Shown here one piece after another: positions 48,826-57,356 of a stretch of DNA of 64,000 nucleotides (within the stretch, counting starts at the first letter, position 1; the number at the start of each line of letters is the position of its first letter). Position numbers and translations under genes: made by a program. The notes under the pieces were generated by a model. That model ran no database searches, was not told where the DNA came from, and was given only the letters and a program-made list of their open reading frames with translations. This stretch comes from an uncultured bacterium (GTDB lineage: Bacteria > Spirochaetota > UBA4802 > UB4802): contig CALEUQ010000001.1 in assembly GCA_937920495.1 (NCBI GenBank), forward strand, positions 62,001 through 126,000, in the 5' to 3' direction.

Positions 48826-50383
48826 AGTACTATTAGATCCTATAACCAGAATAGAAGGTCATCTATCTATTGAAATAGATGTACAGAATGGTAAGGTGGT
48901 TGATGCAAAGAGTAAAGGCGATATGTTTCGTGGTTTTGAGATGATTTTAAAAGGACGCAACCCCGTTGATGCAAATCAAATAACACAGCGTATATGTGGT
49001 GTATGCCCTGTTTCCCACGGTATTGCATCGAGCAAATGTCTGGATGCAGCGTTTGGCATAGTGCCCAATAAAAACGGGCGCTTGCTTAGAAACCTTGTAT
49101 TCAGTGCAAACTATTTGCAGTCACATATATTGCATTTCTATCATCTGGCTGCACTGGATTACGTGGATATAACCGCTATCCTGAAATATAATGGCACCGA
49201 TAAAAAGCTGCTTGCGTTGCGTGACTGGGCTAAGAATGAGTTGGAGGTAAAGAAGGAACGACAGGATGCTATCACTGCCGTAGCGCCATTTTTGCCGCGT
49301 TATGAAGGTGATTTTTATATTAAGGATCTTGATCTGAATATAGCAGCCATAGCTCATTATGTACAGGCCCTTGATATACGCATGAAAGCCCATCAAATGG
49401 TAACGCTGTTTGGCGGAAGAGTGCCGCATCTTATTGGTTTAGTCCCCGGAGGTGTCACTCAGGTTCCTACACGAAGTGCTATACGGCAGTATAGAAAGCT
49501 TTTAAAGCAGGTGGAAGAGTTTGTAAATGAGGTGTATATCAATGATGTTATAGCTGTAGCGAAAGCATACAGCGATTATTTCAAGATTGGACGGTATACA
49601 AACTTCCTTTCATATGGTGTGTTTGAAGAAAATCCTGAGCAGACAGAGTTTTTCTTTAAGCAGGGTGTGTTTGATGGCAAGAAACTACATGAATTTGACT
49701 CATCAAAGATACGCGAACAGGTGCGCTTTGCACGATATAACTCCGGTACCAACCTGCATCCATATCAGGGACAGACTAACCCTGATCCTCATAAAGCCGG
49801 AGCATATACATGGCTTAAAGCTCCACGCTATGATGGCATGCCAATGGAAGTTGGTCCATTAGCACGTGTTGTGATTAATTATTTAGGTGGAAATGCAGGT
49901 GTAAAGAAGGAAGTAGATGCATTGTTAAAAGTATTCAATGCTGATATCGATGCAGTATTCTCAACATTGGGACGCCACGCAGCCCGCGCTATTGAATGTA
50001 AACTGCTTTGCCAGAGAATGTACCAGTGGCTTGATGATCTGGAAGTTGGACAGATGCCACGCACAACTTATGAAATACCTGATAAAGGACAGGGTGAAGG
50101 CTTAACCGAAGCACCACGTGGAGCTTTAGGACACTGGATGATAATTGATGATAAGAAGATTGCAAATTATCAGTGTGTTGTCCCAACTACATGGTTCTGC
50201 GGTCCGCGAGGTGATGATGGCAAATTAGGACCTGTGGAACAGGCACTGCTTGGCACCCCAATTTCTGATCCCAGGAACCCAATTGAAGCAGCGCGTGTGG
50301 TTCGCTCATTTGACCCATGCATTGCATGTGCAGTGCATGTTGTGGAAGGTGATAGGGAGATAGGAACCTTCAAGATTTGTTAA
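48818..50383 (+). CDS. NiFe hydrogenase large subunit
   Basis: The nickel-site subunit, 521 residues from the ATG at 48818 (GGAGG at good spacing; an ATG at 48803 precedes it). The L1 motif RICGVCPVSHG and C-terminal L2 motif DPCIACAVH supply the four nickel-binding cysteines. About fifteen residues follow that histidine (VVEGDREIGTFKIC) and should be cut off by the maturation protease encoded upstream. Opening DPITRIEGHLSIEI is standard. It ends at a clear terminator. Confidence 0.96.
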   Translation: MAKVLLDPITRIEGHLSIEIDVQNGKVVDAKSKGDMFRGFEMILKGRNPVDANQITQRICGVCPVSHGIASSKCLDAAFGIVPNKNGRLLRNLVFSANYLQSHILHFYHLAALDYVDITAILKYNGTDKKLLALRDWAKNELEVKKERQDAITAVAPFLPRYEGDFYIKDLDLNIAAIAHYVQALDIRMKAHQMVTLFGGRVPHLIGLVPGGVTQVPTRSAIRQYRKLLKQVEEFVNEVYINDVIAVAKAYSDYFKIGRYTNFLSYGVFEENPEQTEFFFKQGVFDGKKLHEFDSSKIREQVRFARYNSGTNLHPYQGQTNPDPHKAGAYTWLKAPRYDGMPMEVGPLARVVINYLGGNAGVKKEVDALLKVFNADIDAVFSTLGRHAARAIECKLLCQRMYQWLDDLEVGQMPRTTYEIPDKGQGEGLTEAPRGALGHWMIIDDKKIANYQCVVPTTWFCGPRGDDGKLGPVEQALLGTPISDPRNPIEAARVVRSFDPCIACAVHVVEGDREIGTFKIC

Positions 50384-50408
50384 GAAAATATATAATATGT
50401 TCACAAAG

Positions 50409-50439
50409 GGCTATCATCAGAGAATGATAGCCTTTTTTT
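50409..50439 (+). terminator. terminator after the hydrogenase operon
   Basis: GGCTATCAT (50409-50417) pairs with ATGATAGCC (50424-50432) across a six-base loop, followed by seven Ts. A strong intrinsic terminator 25 bases after the large-subunit stop, separating it from hypB. Confidence 0.92.
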
Positions 50440-50821
50440 ATAATGTTGATTCAAACCACTTGATAGATATGTGTGGATTCAATACCCACTATGGATATTG
50501 AGAAATTACGAGATATTGAATGATTAGCTATATACTGCAGCGCAAAATTTATTGATCTAACTGCAGTTATTGACAACTTGCCATTAATATAATGGCTAAA
50601 ATATAGTGGGATTTTAAATTATTTACAGACCATTAATGTAGAAAATTTGTTTGATTTTTATACATATAAATATGATATGTTAGTTTCTTATCGATATTTT
50701 ATTTTATTCATCATTTCATGTGATACATTAAAAAAGTATATTAGAACTTATTTAACTGAGTATAATAAGGCGTGCAGAAAATTTTGTATGTATTCAAATT
50801 CAATTTTTAGGAGAATTCATT
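50440..50821. other. AT-rich spacer before hypB
   Basis: About 380 AT-rich bases. A 68-codon frame (50647-50853) overlaps hypB and shows no features. I see no RNA gene. hypB presumably has its own promoter here. Confidence 0.45.
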
Positions 50822-51490
50822 ATGGAAATTCAGGTATTACAGAATATCTATGAGTCAAATATTCAGAAGGCTGAGGAAATAAAGAAATTACTCAACCAAA
50901 AAAAGGTTTATATGTTTGATGTAATGAGCTCACCCGGTGCCGGAAAAACCACAATCACTGATAGAATAATCAAAGATCTTATACAGGATTACACTATAGC
51001 TCTTATTGAAGGGGATATAGAAACAACCAATGATGCACAGCGGCTGGCAAAGTATAATATTCCCATTGTTCAAATTGAAACAAAGTTGTTTGGGGGTGCC
51101 TGCCATCTGGAAAGTTCATGGATAATGGGGTGTCTGGAAAAATTTGATCTGGATGCTGTGGATGTAGTCATTATTGAAAATGTTGGCAATTTGGTATGCC
51201 CTGCCGAATTTGAATTAGGGGATGACGAAAGAGTGGTGGTGCTAAGTGTAACCGAAGGAGAAGACAAACCAGTAAAATATCCATTGATGTTTAATTCTTC
51301 GCACACATTATTAATTAATAAGATTGACCTGTTACCATATCTTGAATTCAACATGGAAGAATTGCTGGCAAATGTAAAACGTACAAACCCCAAAATGGAG
51401 ATACATAAAGTAAGCGCAAAAACAGGTGAAGGTATGGATGGCTTTATAAAAGCTCTACGATCACGTATCAAAAATAAAATTGGGAAGTAA
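50822..51490 (+). CDS. hypB: HypB, hydrogenase nickel incorporation GTPase
   Basis: A 222-residue SIMIBI GTPase that drives nickel delivery to the large subunit. SSPGAGKTT is the P-loop, IEGDIET the switch region, GGACHLESS the metal-binding cysteine/histidine segment (usually GxxCHL), and LLINKIDLLPY the guanine-specificity motif. It lacks the N-terminal His-rich tail of some HypBs. hypA, its usual partner, is not in the window. TTAGGAG lies upstream of the ATG. Confidence 0.95.
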   Translation: MEIQVLQNIYESNIQKAEEIKKLLNQKKVYMFDVMSSPGAGKTTITDRIIKDLIQDYTIALIEGDIETTNDAQRLAKYNIPIVQIETKLFGGACHLESSWIMGCLEKFDLDAVDVVIIENVGNLVCPAEFELGDDERVVVLSVTEGEDKPVKYPLMFNSSHTLLINKIDLLPYLEFNMEELLANVKRTNPKMEIHKVSAKTGEGMDGFIKALRSRIKNKIGK

Positions 51491-51573
51491 CATGATACAA
51501 TGGCAACAGCTTTTCGATTAGAGCCTCCAATGACTTTGATGAAAATAATATTGTTCTATTATGGAGAAAATTC

Positions 51574-52488
51574 ATGACCAAAACTCTTCTATGGGTTGGT
51601 TTTAATGTTTTTGTACTGTTGATGCTTCTTCTTGATCTTGGTGTGTTCAACAGAAAGGCACATGAAATAAAGGTAAAAGAAGCAATTCTCTGGACAATAT
51701 TCTGGATAGTTTTGTCCCTATTATTCAATGCCGGTATATATTTTTATGCCGGGTATCAAAAGGCAATACTGTTTTTTACCGCCTACCTTGTTGAAAAGTC
51801 TTTGAGTATGGATAATATCTTTGTATTCCTTATGCTGTTTACATATTTTAAAGTGCATCCAATATATCAGCATAAAGTTCTTTTCTGGGGTGTGCTGGGT
51901 GCTCTCATCATGAGGGCCGTATTTATCTTTGCAGGTATAGCGTTAATAGAAAAGTTTGACTGGATACTGTATATCTTTGGTGCATTTTTGATATATACCG
52001 GTTATAAAATGATGAAGGAAAAAGATAAAGAAATACATCCTGAAAAAAATCCTGTATTAAAGCTGGCAAAAAAAATGCTTCCTATTACCAGTGACTATCG
52101 CAACGGCTTTTTCTTTGTAAAAGAAAATGGCAAGCGCTTTGTTACCCCACTTTTTATAGTATTGCTTGTTATAGAATCTACCGATGTGGTATTTGCAGTT
52201 GATTCAATTCCTGCAGTGCTTGCCATAAGCCATGACCCCTTTATTGTGTATACATCAAATGTTATGGCCATTCTTGGGCTTAGAGCCCTCTATTTTGCGC
52301 TGGCAGCTGTTATGCGGCTTTTTAGATTTTTGCATTATGGCTTATCTGTCATTTTGATATATGTGGGTTGCAAGATGATTTCTGCTCAGGTTGGGTATCA
52401 TATCCCCACCGAAATATCGTTGGGGGTGATTGCATTTGTATTGACAATTTCAATAGTTGCTTCTATGTATATTCCGGAAAATAAATAA
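51574..52488 (+). CDS. TerC-family membrane protein
   Basis: A 304-residue protein of about seven to nine transmembrane helices. The family core is clear: LVEKSLSMDNIFVFLMLF and LLVIESTDVVFAVDSIPAVLAIS, with the conserved aspartates, then LGLRALYFALAAVM. TerC/Alx-type proteins are linked to manganese export at the Sec translocon and to tellurite resistance. It is 84 bases after hypB; whether it is part of the same transcript is unclear. Confidence 0.92.
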   Translation: MTKTLLWVGFNVFVLLMLLLDLGVFNRKAHEIKVKEAILWTIFWIVLSLLFNAGIYFYAGYQKAILFFTAYLVEKSLSMDNIFVFLMLFTYFKVHPIYQHKVLFWGVLGALIMRAVFIFAGIALIEKFDWILYIFGAFLIYTGYKMMKEKDKEIHPEKNPVLKLAKKMLPITSDYRNGFFFVKENGKRFVTPLFIVLLVIESTDVVFAVDSIPAVLAISHDPFIVYTSNVMAILGLRALYFALAAVMRLFRFLHYGLSVILIYVGCKMISAQVGYHIPTEISLGVIAFVLTISIVASMYIPENK

Positions 52489-52546
52489 ATTTTATAATTT
52501 ATAACAAAAAAAGCTACAGTAGTTGCTCCCCTGTGGAGGTATAGGT

Positions 52547-55500
52547 ATGATAAGTGTTGGTATTAATGTTGGTTCCACAAGTGTAAAGGTAGTAGTGTGT
52601 GACAATACAAAAATAGAAAAATGTGCAGGCATGCCTCATGATGGCGATGTGCCTGCTACACTTAAAACAATCTTTTCTAAGTTGCAGATTCAAAAAGAAG
52701 CAAGGGCGATAGTAACCGGTAATGAAGGCCGATTCTTGCTTCATCTTCCCCGTGTTATAGAATCTGTGTGTATTGAGGAAGCGCTGAAACACATTGAGTG
52801 TATGCCTGATGCAGTGGTATCAATGGGTGGGGAGGATCTTGTAGTATACACTATCGATGAAAATAAGAAGATAAAAAATAATTTTTCAGGCAATAAATGT
52901 GCTGCAGGAACTGGCGAGTTTTTTAAGCAGCAATTAGCCCGAATGGATATGTCACTTAATGATATACATGCCATCCCAAAAGATAGTAAGGTGTTAAAGC
53001 TATCAACACGCTGTTCTGTGTTTATGAAAAGTGACTGCACACACCGGCTTAATAAAGGTGAGGCATCAAAAGGCGATATTGTCCTTTCCCTTTCCAACGT
53101 GATGGCAGTTAAAGTTGTTGATTTTTTAAAAAAAGCCCGAATACAAAAAGGCACGGTTATACTGACGGGAGGAATAACTCAAAATCCGTATATAGTGAAA
53201 TTTATTAAAGAAAAATTACCACAGGTTGAATTTGTAATCCCGGAAAATGCTGTATTTTTTGAAAGCTACGGTGCAGCACTTCTGGCACAGCAGTATGGCC
53301 AGCCAATAGGCCATGATGTGTTTGAAACACATAGTATAAGCTTCCCACGGTTTAGCAGTTTACAAACAGCTCTTGATAAAGTGACATATATCCCATCAAA
53401 ACGTGGCATGGCAAAACCAGGTGGTGAATATATATTAGGCGTTGATGGCGGGTCAACCACAACTAAAGCATGCCTTGTTGATATTACTACTCATGAAATC
53501 GTGGCAGCATATTATGGGCGCACACATGGTGATCCTGTTAAAGCATTAAAACAATGTATAGTTGAAATCAAAAAGCAGCTACAAGAACAGATTGGCAATT
53601 CCGATATTACCATCTCACTTGCAGCAACCACCGGCTCATCCCGTGAAATACTGGGAGTTTTCCTTGAAACGCCCGCTATCTATAATGAAATCATAGCCCA
53701 TTCTGTTGGCACAACATACTTCAAGAGTGATATTGACACTATTTTTGAGATAGGTGGGCAGGACGCAAAGTATGTGTATTTAAAAAATGGTGTGCCCATT
53801 GACTATGCCATGAATGAAGCGTGCTCTGCTGGTACTGGCTCATTTTTAGAGGAATCTGCACAGGGCGATTTGAATATTGCCCATGCGTGGGAGATAGGCG
53901 ACATTGCACTGAAAGCACAGCAACCACTGAAGTTTGGCGAGCATTGTTCAGCCTTTATTAATTCTGATATACGCAAGGCAATTCAGCAGGGCGCAAGCAA
54001 GGAGGATATCACTGCAGGCCTGGTGACTTCAATAGTTGCCAACTATCTCAACCGTGTGGTAGGAAACAGGACCATTGGGAATGCAATAGTACTTCAGGGA
54101 GGTGTTGCAAAAAATAAGGCAGTACCGCTTGCATTTGCCATGTTACTTGGCAAACATATCACGGTACCACCGGATCCGGAACTCATGGGCTGTTTTGGTG
54201 TGGCGATAGTTGCCCTGAATAAGCTGCAGAGCGGGCTATTACAGAAAAAATTGTATTCACTTGATGCAATTCTCAACACGGAGATTGTGTACGAACGCGA
54301 GTTTACCTGCAAGGCATGCGACAATTATTGTCCCATACGGGTGCTCAACGTCAATGGAAACAGGTACATGTTTGGAGGCAGGTGCAATAAGTATGCCAAT
54401 ATGCGCAAAAAAAGAGTTATCCATGACGAGGAGGTTGTTGATTTTGTTGAAAAAAGGAATGAACTTTTATTTGGTGAATGTGCACCACGGGAAACACCAC
54501 ACAACGCGTCAATAACAGTTGGCATACCGCTTTGCTTTTCTGCATATACATTGTGGCCACTGTATTCATGGTTTTTTAATACGTTAGGTGTGGCGATAGT
54601 TACCTCTGATGAAATCTCAGAAGAGGGAAAAGCCAAAGTTGAGAGTGCATACTGCTTTCCTGCCGAGATAGCTCACGGTGCGGTTAAAAATATCCTTGAT
54701 AAAAATGTTGATTACATCTTTTTGCCGCATATAAAAGAAATGCAAAGCTATCAGAAAGATGCACGTGCGACGTTCTGCCCAATTACGCAAGGGTTGCCGT
54801 ATTATATTCAAAAAGCATTTGATGACATCCCTAAAGAAAAAATACTTTCACCGGTGTTAAGTTTTAATCTATCAGATGAAATTACTGAAGCGTCGTTTGT
54901 AAACATTGCATTAACCTTAGGCTTTTCCAGAGAAGAAGGACGAAATGCCTTTAGATTAGCACTTGAAAAACAAAGAGAGTACTTTAAAAAAGCAAAGGAC
55001 CTGGGCACACAGGCGTTGGAGTTTGCACGTACATTACAAAAGCCTGCCATAGCTATTTTAGGGCGGCCATATAATGCATTTACAAAAGATGCAAACATGG
55101 GCATTCCAAAAAAATATACCAGCATGGGGTATACGGTAATCCCATTTGATATCCTTCCATTTGAAGATGAAATAATATTTCCCAATATGTACTGGTTCTA
55201 TGGCCAGTTAGATATGAAGACAAGTGTTATGCTTGCAAAAGAAAACAACATATATGTCACATTTATTTCAAACTTTTCATGTGCGCCTGATTCCTTTATG
55301 TTGCATTATCTTAAATGGATAATGGGTTCAAAACCTTTTTTAATCCTGGAACTTGATTCGCACACGGCTGATGCTGGGATTGATACACGCATTGAAGCAT
55401 TTCTTGATATAATTGAGGGATACAGGCAAAAATGTTTAGGAGAGCAGTCAGCGCGTTATGATAACGGTTTGCGTTTTGTGATTGAAGATAATGAATTGTA

Positions 55501-56848
55501 TGTTCGAAACATTTATACCAATCACACAATCCCTGTGCGAAATAATAGTAAGGTGAAACTATTGCTAGCCAGCATGGGGCGCCTGGGAGCAGAACTACTT
55601 GCTGCCTCATTGCGTTCAGCAGGTATTAACGCAGAAGCAATGCCAGTACCTGATGCCAGGACTTTACAACTGGCACGGCAGTTTGTGTCGGGCAAAGAGT
55701 GCCTGCCCTCACATCTGGTTTTAGGAAGTGCGTTACAGTACTTTGCGTCACCACGGTATAAAAAAGATGAAGTGTATCTTTTATTTGTGCCCACAACGCA
55801 GGGACCATGCCGTACAGGGCAATACTTTGTGTTTTATGAAAATTTATTTAAGGATATGCGCTTTGAAAATGTATGTGTGGTGACACTGGATTCATCTAAT
55901 TCGTATACAGAGTTGGGTCCGCACTTCTCAAAGCATGCCTGGTGGGGAGTGGTAATAAGCGATTATATGAAGGATATTGAAACGTCCCTCAGAGCATGTG
56001 CCAAAGATCCCGTGAGTGCACTGGCCTTATATGATAAGTTATGGCAGGAGTTAATCACAGTAGCGGAGAAGGATGTCACCGGGGTTATACCGGTGTTAAA
56101 AAAGATTGCTTGCACCATCAGCAATATCCCGTTACAGAGAACTATCGCCCAATGCCCAAAAGTATTAATTGTTGGCGAGATTTATGTGCGCAGGGATGAT
56201 TTTGCCGTTGATGAACTTGTTAAGCATTTTAGCAAAAAAGGGATTATTGCAAAGGTTTCGGGTGTGAGTGAATGGATATATTACTGTGATTTTATACGTG
56301 AGTATGAGTATAAAAAAGCTATCAAACTGGTACCGTGGTATAAAAAGATTACTATCCCTGAATTCAGATTGCTTATACAATATCATATTGAGCAGTGGTA
56401 TAAACATCGTGTAGAGAAAAAAGTTAAAAAGGCTTTAAAGAAAACTAATTTGATTCCACAAACACCACATAATATGCACCACATTATGAATATGTCGCAA
56501 CAGCATTTTGTGAATCTGGAACTGCAATCAGAAATTACAGTATCAAGTGGTGTAGCAGCAGCGGCAATGCAGGATGGATATTCTGGTATTGTCAATATAT
56601 CGCCGTTTGCCTGTTTGATTGGCCGTGTGATTGAGGGTATTCTTACACCGTGGGCACGAACAAAAGGATATCCTGTTATGTCAGTTGAAATTGATGGCAA
56701 TACATTGCCGCCAACAACATTGAACAAACTTGAAATATTTATGTTAAACGTTATGCGCTTCAAGGAAAAGCCTGAAATGAAGGAAGTGATTGAACACCCT
56801 GACTGCGCAGCCATTGCAATCGATAGAAAAATAGTAAAAAGTTTGTAA
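52547..56848 (+). CDS. large two-domain BcrAD/BadFG-type activase and dehydratase-like protein
   Basis: A 1433-residue protein. The ATG at 52547 has GGAGG upstream; a TTG at 52523 is less likely. Two ASKHA ATPase domains come first: about 1-260 with INVGSTSVKVVV and NKCAAGTGEFFKQQ, and about 285-560 with GVDGGSTTTKACLVD and NEACSAGTGSFLEES. Each keeps the cluster-binding cysteine of the HgdC/BadF activases that fire electrons into 2-hydroxyacyl-CoA dehydratases. A CKACDNYCPIR motif follows, then about 750 residues resembling the DUF2229 and COG3580/COG3581 dehydratase-like regions. This fused class is widespread but its substrate is unknown. It carries four octamer copies. Confidence 0.88.
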   Translation: MISVGINVGSTSVKVVVCDNTKIEKCAGMPHDGDVPATLKTIFSKLQIQKEARAIVTGNEGRFLLHLPRVIESVCIEEALKHIECMPDAVVSMGGEDLVVYTIDENKKIKNNFSGNKCAAGTGEFFKQQLARMDMSLNDIHAIPKDSKVLKLSTRCSVFMKSDCTHRLNKGEASKGDIVLSLSNVMAVKVVDFLKKARIQKGTVILTGGITQNPYIVKFIKEKLPQVEFVIPENAVFFESYGAALLAQQYGQPIGHDVFETHSISFPRFSSLQTALDKVTYIPSKRGMAKPGGEYILGVDGGSTTTKACLVDITTHEIVAAYYGRTHGDPVKALKQCIVEIKKQLQEQIGNSDITISLAATTGSSREILGVFLETPAIYNEIIAHSVGTTYFKSDIDTIFEIGGQDAKYVYLKNGVPIDYAMNEACSAGTGSFLEESAQGDLNIAHAWEIGDIALKAQQPLKFGEHCSAFINSDIRKAIQQGASKEDITAGLVTSIVANYLNRVVGNRTIGNAIVLQGGVAKNKAVPLAFAMLLGKHITVPPDPELMGCFGVAIVALNKLQSGLLQKKLYSLDAILNTEIVYEREFTCKACDNYCPIRVLNVNGNRYMFGGRCNKYANMRKKRVIHDEEVVDFVEKRNELLFGECAPRETPHNASITVGIPLCFSAYTLWPLYSWFFNTLGVAIVTSDEISEEGKAKVESAYCFPAEIAHGAVKNILDKNVDYIFLPHIKEMQSYQKDARATFCPITQGLPYYIQKAFDDIPKEKILSPVLSFNLSDEITEASFVNIALTLGFSREEGRNAFRLALEKQREYFKKAKDLGTQALEFARTLQKPAIAILGRPYNAFTKDANMGIPKKYTSMGYTVIPFDILPFEDEIIFPNMYWFYGQLDMKTSVMLAKENNIYVTFISNFSCAPDSFMLHYLKWIMGSKPFLILELDSHTADAGIDTRIEAFLDIIEGYRQKCLGEQSARYDNGLRFVIEDNELYVRNIYTNHTIPVRNNSKVKLLLASMGRLGAELLAASLRSAGINAEAMPVPDARTLQLARQFVSGKECLPSHLVLGSALQYFASPRYKKDEVYLLFVPTTQGPCRTGQYFVFYENLFKDMRFENVCVVTLDSSNSYTELGPHFSKHAWWGVVISDYMKDIETSLRACAKDPVSALALYDKLWQELITVAEKDVTGVIPVLKKIACTISNIPLQRTIAQCPKVLIVGEIYVRRDDFAVDELVKHFSKKGIIAKVSGVSEWIYYCDFIREYEYKKAIKLVPWYKKITIPEFRLLIQYHIEQWYKHRVEKKVKKALKKTNLIPQTPHNMHHIMNMSQQHFVNLELQSEITVSSGVAAAAMQDGYSGIVNISPFACLIGRVIEGILTPWARTKGYPVMSVEIDGNTLPPTTLNKLEIFMLNVMRFKEKPEMKEVIEHPDCAAIAIDRKIVKSL

Positions 56849-56851
56849 GCC

Positions 56852-57226
56852 TTATGCCTTTTTAGTAAAGGCTATTGCCTCATCAACCGTATGAAATACT
56901 GCAAAGAAATCAAACATTGCGGGCTGCTCAATCATTATTTTTTGTAACAGGTCGTCAGTCATAACAAGGAGTGCATACCCTCTTGTCTTTTTCCAGAATT
57001 GCAATGATTTCATTAGCACACCAATGATGGGGTTGGAAACTTCCTGTACGTTTAACACATCAAGTATGAAATGCTGGTGGTCAGGGTAGTTTTGTATATC
57101 TTGCTTGACAAATTCTAAGATTTGGTTAGCCTCTTCCTTGGTCATTGCGGGCTTTTTAATTTTCCCTATGAGAATAGCATCGTTTTGTAAATATTCAGAA
57201 GAAAAAAGATCATTTAATGTACTCAT
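56852..57226 (-). CDS. STAS-like protein
   Basis: A 124-residue protein with a STAS-like fold: FILDVLNVQEVSNPIIGVLMKSL matches the strand-loop-helix carrying the phosphoacceptor, with a serine retained in VSNP although the DS-G context is absent. It may be a SpoIIAA-type relative. It is convergent with the activase gene, four bases apart. Regulatory function inferred only. Confidence 0.6.
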   Translation of the reverse strand: MSTLNDLFSSEYLQNDAILIGKIKKPAMTKEEANQILEFVKQDIQNYPDHQHFILDVLNVQEVSNPIIGVLMKSLQFWKKTRGYALLVMTDDLLQKIMIEQPAMFDFFAVFHTVDEAIAFTKKA

Positions 57227-57356
57227 AATGTACCCTTATGTATAAATATTAATGTCATGATACATAGCTAATAACTGATATGTCAATGAAAAAAAAATGG
57301 TCTGCGTTATTATGAAGAATAATATAAATAAGCAATAGAGAAGTTGGAGTAATGGC

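Noticed and set aside
50647-50853. 68-codon frame before hypB
   Set aside because: It overlaps the true hypB start and has no features of its own.
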